Made by a program: the position numbers and the translations under genes. Shown here in pieces: positions 47,047 to 56,247 of a stretch of DNA of 64,000 nucleotides. The DNA is from Gemmatimonadota bacterium. Its GTDB lineage: Bacteria; Gemmatimonadota; Gemmatimonadetes; Gemmatimonadales; Gemmatimonadaceae. Within the stretch, counting starts at the first letter, position 1. Each line of letters starts with the position of its first letter. The notes under the pieces were generated by a model. The model was not told where the DNA came from. It worked only from the letters and a program-made list of their open reading frames with translations, and searched no databases. The stretch spans positions 100,584 to 164,583 of the forward strand of contig JAHFCU010000002.1 of NCBI GenBank assembly GCA_023249305.1. Direction: 5' to 3'.

Positions 47047-47095
47047 GGCAAGAACCTACGAGCGAGCCGGCCCGCCGCGCGAGGGCGCGCCGCGA

Positions 47096-47515
47096 CTACG
47101 GCGCTGGCATCGCCAGTGGCTTGCCGGTCTCGATGATGTACGTGCTGAGCAGTCTCACAGGCACCGTGCCGGTGTTCTTGGCGACGTGCGGCGTGTTGGC
47201 CGGGATGAAAAAGGCATCGCCGGGCCTCAGCGAAATCGTCGGCTGTCCCGCCATGTCGAAGGTCGCCGTCCCGTCAAGCACGTAGACAAGTTCTTCTCCT
47301 GGATGCGTATGCCGCGGCGCCGTACCGCCGACGGCGAGTTCTGCGAGGACGGTGATGCCGTCGTGCCCGGGCACTGTGGCCAGGGCCTTCGTCTGCAACA
47401 CGGTGCGCTTGAGCGGCGAGGCCGCCGTCTGTGCAGCCGGCGGATTCTGGGCGCCCGCGGATCCGGCAATGGCGGCGAGGGTGACAACAGCAACGAGGGC
47501 AGCGCGAACGCGCAT
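47096..47515 (-). CDS. Cupin domain-containing exported protein
   Basis: Signal peptide; PRHTHPGEELVYVLDGTATF ... LRPGDAFFIPANTPHVAKN. Confidence 0.9.
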   Translation of the reverse strand: MRVRAALVAVVTLAAIAGSAGAQNPPAAQTAASPLKRTVLQTKALATVPGHDGITVLAELAVGGTAPRHTHPGEELVYVLDGTATFDMAGQPTISLRPGDAFFIPANTPHVAKNTGTVPVRLLSTYIIETGKPLAMPAP

Positions 47516-47620
47516 GGGTGAATCTCCGGCGGAGGTTGCGCTGATCCTCGCTCGGCGCGCGCCGGCGCGCAAGCAGAAACTGGGCGGCGATGTGATATTG
47601 TCACGCGCGACTCGGCGACT

Positions 47621-47669
47621 CCCGTCTCCCGTCTCCCGTCTCCCATCTCCTATCTCCCATCTGTCATCT
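47621..47669. repeat. Heptamer array (CCCGTCT)n immediately upstream of NUDIX gene
   Basis: cccgtct x3, cccatct, cctatct, cccatct, gtcatct. Confidence 0.9.
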
Positions 47670-47672
47670 GTT

Positions 47673-48254
47673 GTGACGCATCTCGAACTCACGCGCATCG
47701 CCCGCGCGCTGACGGCGAACACGCCGATTCCCGCCCCGCGCGACGAACCGTTCTATGAAGCGGCGGTCGCGCTTGTGCTGCATCCAACGGACGACGGCCT
47801 CGAGACGCTCCTCATCAAACGCGCCGAACGCGCGGACGATCCGTGGAGCGGACAGATCGCGCTCCCCGGGGGACGGCGGAACGCCGACGAAGAGTCCCTG
47901 ATGCTCACGGCGGTGCGGGAGACGCTCGAGGAGACCGGCATGAACCTGGCCGCGGACGGCACGCTGCTGGGCGAACTCTCGGAACTACGCCCGCGCACCC
48001 CGGTTCTGCCGCCGATCATCGTACGCCCCTACGTCTTCGCGGTGACGTCGCGACCGCCGCTGGTGCTCAGCGAGGAGGTGGCCGAGGCGTTCTGGGTGCC
48101 ACTCAGCGACGTGTATGATCCAGAGAGGCGGCAAGAAGTCACCGTTCGCATTCCTGGCATTCATATGAAGCGGCCGGCCATCGGCGTCGGCGAGCATGTC
48201 ATCTGGGGCATGACCGAGCACATCCTGCGCACCTTCGAGGAACTCTGGCGATGA
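47673..48254 (+). CDS. NUDIX hydrolase (CoA pyrophosphatase-like)
   Basis: GQIALPGGRRNADEESLMLTAVRETLEETGM Nudix box; GTG start 3 bp after the heptamer array. Confidence 0.9.
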   Translation: MTHLELTRIARALTANTPIPAPRDEPFYEAAVALVLHPTDDGLETLLIKRAERADDPWSGQIALPGGRRNADEESLMLTAVRETLEETGMNLAADGTLLGELSELRPRTPVLPPIIVRPYVFAVTSRPPLVLSEEVAEAFWVPLSDVYDPERRQEVTVRIPGIHMKRPAIGVGEHVIWGMTEHILRTFEELWR

Positions 48255-48880
48255 GCGAGAACAAGTCCACGTGGGGCGGCGGCACGGCCCAGCGCACCCT
48301 TTGGCTGATCGGCTGCGTGCTTGTCTTCGGTGCGCTGCCGATGCTGGCCGACCGCTACTTCTACGACCACTGGTATCACGAGAGCATCTACGATCTCGAC
48401 TGGGCGCGGCTGCTGCGCGTGATGGGCTGGGCACCGACGTGGACGATCGCCGCGCTAGCGATGTGGCTGCACGAGCGGCCGGAGGCCGCGCACCGTGCCG
48501 CCGCGCGCGCCTGGTACCTCGTGACGGCGTCGCTCGCCGGTGGCCTCCTCGCCGAGATCATGAAGCTGCTCCTGCGGCGCGAGCGCCCCGACGTGCTCGG
48601 CGGCGACTACAGCTTCCGCGCGTGGAGTGACCATCCGTTCTCGACGAGCGGGCTCGCGTGGCCGAGCAGCCACACGATGGTGGCGTTCGCGGCGGCGACG
48701 GCGCTGGCGCGGCTCTTCCCGCGCGCCAAGTGGGTGTGGTATGTGCTCGCCGCCGGGTGCGGCGCGACGCGCATGCTCTCGCATGCGCACTACTTCAGCG
48801 ATGTCACGCTCGGCGCGCTCTTCGGGTGGAGCGTCGGATGGGGGGTGTGGTTCTTGATGAGGGAGAAGATCAAGGCGTAG
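48251..48880 (+). CDS. PAP2-family phosphatase
   Basis: KLLLRRERPDV ... WPSSHTMVAFAAATALARL ... SHAHYFSDVTLGALFG. Confidence 0.92.
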   Translation: MSENKSTWGGGTAQRTLWLIGCVLVFGALPMLADRYFYDHWYHESIYDLDWARLLRVMGWAPTWTIAALAMWLHERPEAAHRAAARAWYLVTASLAGGLLAEIMKLLLRRERPDVLGGDYSFRAWSDHPFSTSGLAWPSSHTMVAFAAATALARLFPRAKWVWYVLAAGCGATRMLSHAHYFSDVTLGALFGWSVGWGVWFLMREKIKA

Positions 48881-48881
48881 C

Positions 48882-49020
48882 GGAACGAGGAGGGGTGCGG
48901 GGGCTTGGTGCGGAGGGACGAGTGTAGGAACGAGAGAGGGGGGCATGATCGCCTTCTTCCCCCTTCTCCGCACTTCACCCATTACCCCGCACTAAGCCCC
49001 CGCCCCCTTCCTCGTTCCCC
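48882..49020. repeat. Dispersed foldback repeat copy
   Basis: ggggtgcgggggcttggtgcggagggacgagtgtagga ... ttcacccattaccccgcactaagcccccgccccc. Confidence 0.85.
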
Positions 49021-49026
49021 TTGCCA

Positions 49027-49050
49027 GAAAGTTAGCAGCTACTAACTTTC
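49027..49050. promoter_or_regulatory. Candidate MntR/DtxR-type operator upstream of mntH
   Basis: GAAAGTTAG-CAGCTA-CTAACTTTC: perfect 9-bp inverted repeat, 6-bp spacer, directly before the proposed mntH GTG (49055). Confidence 0.65.
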
Positions 49051-49054
49051 ATCT

Positions 49055-50449
49055 GTGGCCTCTCCTACCATTGTCCCGGCCGTCCAACCGCCGCCCGCGG
49101 GCGCGGCGCCGATAGTCGAGTCGCCGTCCGCCGGCTTCCGTCACGCGCGCACCGCGCCGTCGCTCGCCGACGTGTACCGCACCATCCCCGTCGAGGGGCT
49201 CGGGTGGTTCCGCAAGCTGCTTGCCTTCGCCGGACCCGGCTATCTCGTCGCCGTCGGATATATGGACCCAGGAAACTGGGCCACCGATCTCGCCGGCGGC
49301 TCGCGCTTCGGCTACACGCTCCTCAGCGTCATCCTGCTCTCCAACCTCATGGCCGTCCTCCTGCAGGGACTGGCCAGCAAGCTCGGCATCGTCACGGGTC
49401 GCGATCTCGCGCAGGCATGCCGCGATCACTACTCACGCCCAGTCGCCATTGGCCTCTGGTTCCTCTGCGAAATCGCCATCGCTGCCTGCGACCTTGCTGA
49501 AGTCATTGGATCGGCCATCGCGCTCAAGCTGCTCTTTGGTATCCCGATCACGTGGGGCATCCTCATCACGGCGGTAGACGTCCTGCTCCTTCTCGCGCTG
49601 CAGCGGCGCGGCTTCCGTCTGCTCGAGGCGGTCGTCATCATCCTGATCGCCACGATCGGCGCTTGCTTCCTGTTCGAGATGGTGATTTCACGGCCCGACT
49701 TGGCCGCCGTCGCGCGCGGCTTCGTGCCGGACGCCGAGATCCTGCGCAATCGCGATATGCTCTACATCGCCATTGGCATCCTTGGTGCCACGGTCATGCC
49801 GCATAACCTGTACCTGCACTCGTCCATCGTGCAGACGCGGCGGTATGAAGAATCGGTGCAGGGCAGGCGCGAGGCGGTGAAGTACGCCTTCTTCGACTCG
49901 ACCGTCGCGCTCACGATGGCGCTGTTCATCAACGCGGCCATCCTCATCGTGGCCGCCGCCACGTTCAATACGACCGGCAACACGCAGGTGGCGGAGATCC
50001 AGGATGCGCACAAGCTGCTGACGCCGCTGCTCGGTGTGACCGGCGCATCCACGGTCTTCGCCCTCGCGTTGCTGGCGAGCGGGCAGAACTCGACGCTCAC
50101 CGGCACGCTCGCCGGGCAGATTGTAATGGAAGGGTTCCTCGATCTCCGCCTTCGGCCATGGGTGCGTCGTCTCATCACTCGCGCTGTGGCCATCGTGCCG
50201 GCGGTCGCTGTGAGCGCGGCATACGGTGAGAGCGGCACGGCAAAGCTGCTCATCTTCAGCCAGGTGGTGCTGTCGCTGCAGCTGTCGTTCGCCGTCTTCC
50301 CATTGGTGGCGTTCACTTCGGACCGCAAGAAGATGGGTGAGTTCGTGAACCCACGCTGGCTCAAGGCGGCCGCGTATTTCGTGGCCGTCGTGATAGCGTT
50401 CTTCAACGGATGGCTGCTCGTGCAGACCATCGCCGGAGGGGTGTCCTGA
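49055..50449 (+). CDS. mntH: NRAMP family Mn2+/divalent metal transporter
   Basis: [62 protein letters not shown]. Confidence 0.95.
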   Translation: MASPTIVPAVQPPPAGAAPIVESPSAGFRHARTAPSLADVYRTIPVEGLGWFRKLLAFAGPGYLVAVGYMDPGNWATDLAGGSRFGYTLLSVILLSNLMAVLLQGLASKLGIVTGRDLAQACRDHYSRPVAIGLWFLCEIAIAACDLAEVIGSAIALKLLFGIPITWGILITAVDVLLLLALQRRGFRLLEAVVIILIATIGACFLFEMVISRPDLAAVARGFVPDAEILRNRDMLYIAIGILGATVMPHNLYLHSSIVQTRRYEESVQGRREAVKYAFFDSTVALTMALFINAAILIVAAATFNTTGNTQVAEIQDAHKLLTPLLGVTGASTVFALALLASGQNSTLTGTLAGQIVMEGFLDLRLRPWVRRLITRAVAIVPAVAVSAAYGESGTAKLLIFSQVVLSLQLSFAVFPLVAFTSDRKKMGEFVNPRWLKAAAYFVAVVIAFFNGWLLVQTIAGGVS

Positions 50450-50880
50450 TGTACACGCGCATCCTCGTGCCGCTCGAGAACACGCGCACCGATCGCGTCA
50501 TCGTCGCCCACGTGCGCGTGCTCGCGCGCCATTGCGGCGCGTCGGTCGTCCTCATCCACGTGGCCGACGGGTTTGCCGCGCGCAACATCGAGCAGCTGGA
50601 TTTGCGGGAAAGCGAGGAGATGCGCCGCGACCGCGCCTACCTCGACGCCGTCTGCGACGAATTGGTCGCCGACGGACTGTCGTGCGACGCCGTGCTCGCG
50701 TGCGGCAATCCCGCGGACGAAATCAGCGCCGCCGCGGCGCGCGAGGGGGCCGACCTCATCGCGATGGCGACGCATGGACACCGCGGACTGAACGATCTCA
50801 TTCGCGGCAGCGTGGCCAGTGAGTTGCGCCATCGCACGCATGTGCCCGTGCTCATGGTGCGCGAGAGCCCGGCGAAGTGA
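50449..50880 (+). CDS. Universal stress protein family
   Basis: YTRILVPLENTRTDRVIVAHVRVLARH ... ADLIAMATHGHRGLNDLIRGSVASELRHRTHVPVLMVR. Confidence 0.92.
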   Translation: MYTRILVPLENTRTDRVIVAHVRVLARHCGASVVLIHVADGFAARNIEQLDLRESEEMRRDRAYLDAVCDELVADGLSCDAVLACGNPADEISAAAAREGADLIAMATHGHRGLNDLIRGSVASELRHRTHVPVLMVRESPAK

Positions 50881-51596
50881 GCACGATGCCGAGCGCCAAG
50901 CGGACGAAGCCGATGCGCCGCGGCATCGCCTCCGGATCGGCCGCGGTCGCGCTGACGCGGCAGGCGGAGGATTATCTCAAGACCATCTATGAGATCGAGC
51001 GCAACGGTGACGCCGCGGCGACCACGCTCATCGCCGCCCGTCTGCACATCGCGCCGGCCTCGGTGAGCGGAATGGTGCGCCGACTGGCGCGGCAGGGACT
51101 GGTGGAGGTCGAGCGGTATCGCGGCGCACGGCTCACGATTCGCGGGCGACGCCGCGCGCTGCAGATGATTCGCCGGCACCGCATCCTCGAGAGCTATCTC
51201 GTCACGCGCCTCCACTTCGGATGGGACGGCGTGCACGAGGAGGCCGAACGGCTGGAACACGCGGTGAGCCCGGACTTGATCGAGCGCATGGCGGCCGCGC
51301 TCGGTCACCCGGCGGTAGATCCGCATGGCGCGCCGATTCCGCGCGCCGACGGGACTGTGGACGACATGCGGCTACGCACCGTGGGCGATCTTGCCGTCGG
51401 CCGATCAGCGCGCGTGGCGCGCATGAGCGATCGTGACCCCGCGCTGCTGCGCTACCTCGGCGAGCTGGGCATTCGTCCCGGGGTGTCTCTGCGGCTGGTG
51501 GACCGTGCGCCGTTCGAAGGGCCGCTGACCGTCGCCGTAGGCCGGATGCGCCATATCATTGGCACGGCGGTGGCGCGGCAGGTGTATGTGCGGTAG
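50877..51596 (+). CDS. mntR: DtxR/MntR family metal-dependent transcriptional regulator
   Basis: LTRQAEDYLKTIYEIERNGDAAATTLIAARLHIAPASVSGMVRRLARQGLVEVERYRGARLT; C-terminal SH3-like domain. Confidence 0.93.
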   Translation: MSTMPSAKRTKPMRRGIASGSAAVALTRQAEDYLKTIYEIERNGDAAATTLIAARLHIAPASVSGMVRRLARQGLVEVERYRGARLTIRGRRRALQMIRRHRILESYLVTRLHFGWDGVHEEAERLEHAVSPDLIERMAAALGHPAVDPHGAPIPRADGTVDDMRLRTVGDLAVGRSARVARMSDRDPALLRYLGELGIRPGVSLRLVDRAPFEGPLTVAVGRMRHIIGTAVARQVYVR

Positions 51597-51612
51597 ACGG
51601 TAGACGGTATGC
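51593..51612. repeat. Short heptamer array overlapping the mntR stop codon
   Basis: gtagacg gtagacg gtatgcg. Confidence 0.7.
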
Positions 51613-51659
51613 GACACCCTACTTGCATATATCTCAGTACTAAGCTAATATCATTCATT

Positions 51660-51699
51660 CCCCCCGGCCCCCCGGCCCCCCGGCCCCCCGGCCCCCCGG
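51660..51699. repeat. Perfect 8-bp tandem repeat (CCCCCCGG)x5
   Basis: Read directly. Confidence 0.95.
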
Positions 51700-51724
51700 C
51701 CAGGCGGGACGAACCTCAGGTCAC

Positions 51725-52300
51725 ATGGAGTGGTGGATGATGCGCGTCGTGGCAGGACTGATGTTCCTCGTTGCCGCGACAGCCGGCGCGCAGGACATGA
51801 AGGTCGTGAAGGATCCGAACCATAGCGAGATCACGTTCATCGCCGAGTCGCGCCTGATTGACGCGCATGGCCGGTGGGACAAGTGGGATGCCGACATCAT
51901 GGTGAATCCATCGGCGTGGGAGCAGTCGTCGGTCAAGCTGACGATCGACGCCCGCAGCGTGAACACGCAAGTGGCGATGCGCGACAACGACCTGCGCGGC
52001 CCGCGCTTCTTCTACGTGGACTCTTTTCCCACCATCACGTTTGAGTCGAAGATCGTGAACAAGATCTCCGACACCCGGTTCAATATCACGGGCGACCTGA
52101 CGATCCGCGGAATCACGAAGTCGGTGACCATTCCCGCCAACCTCGTCTTTTATGACGACAAGACGCGCGGCGGACGCTTCCGCGGCCAGTTCACGGTGCT
52201 GCGCAACGACTACGGTGTCGGTTTCAACCCGCCGGGCAATCCGATTGCCGATGAAGTGGCCGTGTCGTTCAACGTGACATTTCGGCCTGCGGCGAGGTAA
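51725..52300 (+). CDS. YceI family protein
   Basis: KVVKDPNHSEITFIAESRLIDAHGRWDKWDADI ... ITGDLTIRGITKSVTIPANL. Confidence 0.92.
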   Translation: MEWWMMRVVAGLMFLVAATAGAQDMKVVKDPNHSEITFIAESRLIDAHGRWDKWDADIMVNPSAWEQSSVKLTIDARSVNTQVAMRDNDLRGPRFFYVDSFPTITFESKIVNKISDTRFNITGDLTIRGITKSVTIPANLVFYDDKTRGGRFRGQFTVLRNDYGVGFNPPGNPIADEVAVSFNVTFRPAAR

Positions 52301-52441
52301 GAGGGCGGAGGGACGGGTGCAGGGGCTTGGTGCGGAGGGACGAGTGTAGGAATGGGGAGGGGGAGTGAGGTGATTGCCTCGCTCCCCCTTCTCTTCGCTC
52401 CACCCATCACCCCGCACCAAACCTCCGCACCCCGCACTCAT
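52301..52441. repeat. Dispersed foldback repeat copy
   Basis: ggggcttggtgcggagggacgagtgtaggaa identical to the 48900 copy; right arm cacccatcaccccgcaccaaacctccgcaccccgcac. Confidence 0.85.
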
Positions 52442-52449
52442 CTCCTGCA

Positions 52450-53331
52450 GTGCCGCATCCCACTCCGCATATTCCGAGCGTGCTTACCATCCACCACGCC
52501 GACAATCTGACGGCGCTCGCCGGCTATCCCGACGGCCACTTCGCGCTCATCTACATTGACCCGCCGTTCAACACGGGGCGCGCGCAGGTGCGCACGAGTT
52601 GGAAGGCGACGCGCGTCGCCGACGGCGACGCCGACAGCGGGCGCGTGGCGTTCAACGGCCAGCGCTACACGCAGGTGCGCAAGGGACGCCGGTCGTTCGC
52701 CGACGCGTTCGATGATTACCTCGCTTTCCTTGAGCCCCGGCTCGTCGAGGCGCATCGGCTGCTGACGAGCACCGGCTCGCTGTTTGTGCACCTCGACTAC
52801 CGCGAGGTCCACTACGCCAAGGTCCTGCTCGACCGCATCTTCGGACGCGCGTCGTTCATCAACGAGATCATCTGGGCGTACGATTACGGCGCGCGCACGA
52901 ACAAGCGGTGGAGCCCGAAGCACGACAACATCCTCTGGTACGCGCGCGACCCGAAGCGCTACACCTTCAACCAGGACGCCGCTGATCGTGTGCCGTACAT
53001 GGCACCAGGGCTGGTGGGTGCGGAGAAAGCAGCGCGGGGGAAAGTCCCGACGGACACATGGTGGCACACGATCGTGAGCCCGACAGGAAAGGAGAAGACC
53101 GGTTATCCCGCGCAGAAGCCGCTCGGCATTCTCGAGCGCATCGTACGCGTGCATTCGAATCACAGTGACCGCTTGCTTGATTTCTTCGCGGGAAGCGGAT
53201 CGTTCGGCGACGCGGCCGACCGCCATGGGCGCGACTGCGTGCTGGTGGATTCGAGTCGCGCCGCGGTGGCGGTGATGAAGAGGCGATTCAAAGGCAGAAA
53301 CGTCGAGTTCGCGGCCGGGCGCTCTCCGTGA
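52450..53331 (+). CDS. Orphan beta-class DNA methyltransferase (N6-adenine or N4-cytosine)
   Basis: Motif IV LIYIDPPFNTGRAQV precedes motif I DFFAGSGSFGDAADRHGRDCVLVD. Confidence 0.9.
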   Translation: MPHPTPHIPSVLTIHHADNLTALAGYPDGHFALIYIDPPFNTGRAQVRTSWKATRVADGDADSGRVAFNGQRYTQVRKGRRSFADAFDDYLAFLEPRLVEAHRLLTSTGSLFVHLDYREVHYAKVLLDRIFGRASFINEIIWAYDYGARTNKRWSPKHDNILWYARDPKRYTFNQDAADRVPYMAPGLVGAEKAARGKVPTDTWWHTIVSPTGKEKTGYPAQKPLGILERIVRVHSNHSDRLLDFFAGSGSFGDAADRHGRDCVLVDSSRAAVAVMKRRFKGRNVEFAAGRSP

Positions 53332-53334
53332 GTG

Positions 53335-53826
53335 CTAGCGACGTTCTGCGGAGGCGTGGCGCGCCGCATCCCACGCGCCGCGCAGTTCCACGACTTCGTC
53401 GGGCTCCCCGAGACGAATCAACGTCCACCTCATCGGTGCGAGGAATGTGATCCGCCGGCCAAACTCGGTCGGCTCCGCGAACGTGATCGTGTAGCGCGGT
53501 GGATTTGAAAGGCTCGCGCCGCTGATCTTCTCGACGGCGGCGAGCGGAACGCGAATCTCCGTCCGGTAGTTCGAGACGATGAGCTCGTCGTTGTCGAGTT
53601 CCACGTGCTTCAGCGCTGCGAGCGCCCACCACAGGATGACGCCCACGAGGCCAGCGATGGCGACGACGGTCAGCCACGCATAATCCGGGCCGATGCCCGG
53701 CGGCAGCTTCTGACGCTCGGGATGCACGTAGGCGAGCCACGCGCCGTAGCCCATCCCGCCGAAGACAAGCGACGGGACGATGAACTTGTAGAACGGAGTC
53801 CAGCGAGAGGAGAGTGGAGTGCTCAC
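53335..53826 (-). CDS. Membrane protein of unknown function (PH-like)
   Basis: Two TM helices then LDNDELIVSNYRTEIRVPLAAVEKISG. Confidence 0.7.
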   Translation of the reverse strand: MSTPLSSRWTPFYKFIVPSLVFGGMGYGAWLAYVHPERQKLPPGIGPDYAWLTVVAIAGLVGVILWWALAALKHVELDNDELIVSNYRTEIRVPLAAVEKISGASLSNPPRYTITFAEPTEFGRRITFLAPMRWTLIRLGEPDEVVELRGAWDAARHASAERR

Positions 53827-53850
53827 GGCGGATGCGCTTCGCGGCGGTGG

Positions 53851-55761
53851 TTACGGCTTGAGCCGCGCAACAAGCCAGTCGGCGAGCGTGCCCATCACCT
53901 CACTATCAATGTGGCCGTTCGTGAGCTTCACGTAGCCGCCAGGAAAGCCGCTCGGATCGTTCAAGAACAGGTGATTGCGGTCCTTGAAGACCTTCGTCGT
54001 CACGTCCTTGTTGCCGCCGGCCTTGAACGCCTGCTCGAGCAACGGCGCCTGATCCGCCGTGATCTGCTGGTCGGTGGCACCTTGCATGATCAGCACCGGC
54101 ACCTTCACCTGCCTCGCCGTCGGCAGGGGATCGTAGTCGAGGAAGTACTTCATCCACGGGATCGTCGCCATGGACGAATCGAACTCAGCGGTCGCCGCCT
54201 TGAGCGCCGAGTCCTTGGACGCGGCGGGAATCTGCGCCGCGCCCATCACGCCGTTCTTCAATTGGAAGGTGATGATGCGGCGCCCAGTGTAGGCGGGGCC
54301 GGCGAGCAATACGATGCCGCCGAGTTTCGTATCACTGCTCGCAATGAGTGGGGCAATCATCCCGCCTTCACTGTGCCCAGCCAGCGCGATGCGCGCGCCG
54401 TTGATTTCTGGGCGCGCGCGCAGATACGCGATGCCCGCACGAATGTCGTCGGCGAAGTCGACGCTCGTTGCTTTTTGCACGTCGCCGCCGCTGCCGTTGA
54501 TCGCGCGATCGTCCATGCGCAGCACGGCGATGCCGCGGCGGCCGAGCGTGTCGGCCACTTGGCGGAAGATCCGGTATCCCGGCACGAGCCCGATATACTC
54601 ATCACGGTCTTCCTGCCCGCTGCCGGTGATCGTGACGACGGCCGGCACCTTGCCCTTCGCGTCCTTCGGAATTGTCAGCGTGCCGGTGAGCATGTGTCCG
54701 GCGGGCGTCTTGACCGCGACTTCTTCGGCCGTGTAGGGCGCTCCGGCCGGTGCGCTGTAGTCTGGCCTGCCGATCGCGATCTTGTCGGCCGCCGCGCCGT
54801 CCACCCGCGTGATGACGACATTCTGCGACGGGAGCACACCGCCGGTAATCAGTCCGTGCGCGTCAATGCCGAATCGCGTTTCCTGCCCCGCCACGCGCAC
54901 GACGCACGTATCGGCGCCGACGAACTCGAGATTCACGTCGAGCTGCACGCCGCCCGAGAGCGCGAACATCGGCACCGTGGCCTTCGCGGCGCCCGCGGCG
55001 CGCGCGGCGCGCGCGCGCTGCACCGCGAGTTCGAACATCGCAAACTCGTTGTTCAGCAACGGCAGCGGCCTGTTGGTGATCGCCTTCGAGAGTTTGCGCT
55101 CGCCAGCGGGTGTCTGCACGACGATGAACGCGGAATCGGCCGTCATCGTCTGCGTACCAGTCTGCAGGGGCGGCGAGTCGGTGCTGGCGCCCGCGCCCCA
55201 CGCCTTGAACGTGAAGGTCGGAACGAACGGTCCCGCCGTCACCTCGGCCGTGAAAATCACGCGCGCCTGGCCCTTCATCGTCAGGTCGCCGGTGATGCTC
55301 GAGCGGCCACGGGTCAGGCGTTCGACGACGATAGTGTCGGCGCCGCGCGTCAGCACGTACGCCGACTGCGGCACCGCCACCGGGGCGGCGAGCGCCTCCT
55401 GGCTCGCCGCGGCGCGCGGAGTCAGCGCGAGAAAGAGGCCGAGGGCGAGCAACCCGGCGACGATCGCGATGAGCATCATCATCCAGTGCCGACGGTCTTC
55501 GATGGTGGCGTCGGCGGCGGATGGAGCTGTCGCCGACTCCTCGTCGCGTTCGGGTTCATGCATCTGGCGCATGAGGTAGACGATCACGGCCGCAAACAGG
55601 AGGCCGGCCGTCACGCCGGCGATCCACGGAATGCTGACGTGCGGGCTGCGCCGCGCGCCCGAGAGTACGGCACCGAGGGCGGCAGCGACTGCCGCGAGGA
55701 TCATTGAGGCGCGCGAGGCCCGGTGGCCCCTGCAGCGCGGCGAGTATGGAATGAACATCAC
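53851..55761 (-). CDS. Alpha/beta hydrolase with N-terminal TM region
   Basis: VPAVVTITGSGQEDRDEY; ARIALAGHSEGGMIAPLIA; QGATDQQITADQAPLLEQA; GTGA overlap with upstream gene. Confidence 0.88.
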   Translation of the reverse strand: MMFIPYSPRCRGHRASRASMILAAVAAALGAVLSGARRSPHVSIPWIAGVTAGLLFAAVIVYLMRQMHEPERDEESATAPSAADATIEDRRHWMMMLIAIVAGLLALGLFLALTPRAAASQEALAAPVAVPQSAYVLTRGADTIVVERLTRGRSSITGDLTMKGQARVIFTAEVTAGPFVPTFTFKAWGAGASTDSPPLQTGTQTMTADSAFIVVQTPAGERKLSKAITNRPLPLLNNEFAMFELAVQRARAARAAGAAKATVPMFALSGGVQLDVNLEFVGADTCVVRVAGQETRFGIDAHGLITGGVLPSQNVVITRVDGAAADKIAIGRPDYSAPAGAPYTAEEVAVKTPAGHMLTGTLTIPKDAKGKVPAVVTITGSGQEDRDEYIGLVPGYRIFRQVADTLGRRGIAVLRMDDRAINGSGGDVQKATSVDFADDIRAGIAYLRARPEINGARIALAGHSEGGMIAPLIASSDTKLGGIVLLAGPAYTGRRIITFQLKNGVMGAAQIPAASKDSALKAATAEFDSSMATIPWMKYFLDYDPLPTARQVKVPVLIMQGATDQQITADQAPLLEQAFKAGGNKDVTTKVFKDRNHLFLNDPSGFPGGYVKLTNGHIDSEVMGTLADWLVARLKP

Positions 55762-56036
55762 GACTCCGAATGCGAATTGTCTTCGTGCGAACCAGCAGCG
55801 TCGTCGCCCTGCTCCTTGAGCCAGGAGAAGAACGCAACGATCGCGAACAGGACGGAGAGGCCGACCACGAACCAGCCGACGAGAGGGGGCGGCGGGTTGT
55901 GACTACGCGGTCCGCCAATGAAGATGAACAGCGCGATGCACAGCATGATGATCATCACGACGAACATGCCGACCGTCGTGTCGTGCTGGGTCGCGGGCTT
56001 GTTGGACCGCTGAGACTGCGGCGGGATGATGAGCAC
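55758..56036 (-). CDS. Small membrane protein, unknown function
   Basis: Two TM helices; overlaps the hydrolase start. Confidence 0.7.
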   Translation of the reverse strand: MLIIPPQSQRSNKPATQHDTTVGMFVVMIIMLCIALFIFIGGPRSHNPPPPLVGWFVVGLSVLFAIVAFFSWLKEQGDDAAGSHEDNSHSES

Positions 56037-56039
56037 GGG

Positions 56040-56243
56040 CTACTCCTGTTCCGGCTCGGACTGGTGCGCCGCCGCCTCGTCGGCCGCCTCCCGTTTCGGG
56101 AGACGGCCGCTGCGACGAAGCGCGTCACGCAAGAGGTACTCGATCTGCCCGTTCAGGCTGCGCATCTCAGCCGTTGACCACCGCTGCAGAGCGTCCAGCA
56201 GCTTGGGGTCGACGCGGAGGAGGAAGGGCTTGCGCGAGGACAC
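56040..56243 (-). CDS. Arc-like ribbon-helix-helix DNA-binding protein
   Basis: KPFLLRVDPKLLDALQRWSTAEMRSLNGQIEYLLRDALRRSGR. Confidence 0.82.
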   Translation of the reverse strand: MSSRKPFLLRVDPKLLDALQRWSTAEMRSLNGQIEYLLRDALRRSGRLPKREAADEAAAHQSEPEQE

Positions 56244-56247
56244 TGAA

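Noticed and set aside
45505-47136. Plus-strand ORF of 543 aa opposite GT2/SDF genes
   Set aside because: Extremely Arg/His-rich shadow ORF spanning two real minus-strand genes.
9294-50449. Two NRAMP proteins as a recent duplication
   Set aside because: The sequences look like different NRAMP subfamilies (YcsG-like versus MntH-like), so not a local duplication.
53605-55707. Plus-strand ORF of 700 aa opposite the hydrolase
   Set aside because: Composition (Arg/His/Asp) and antisense location indicate a shadow ORF.
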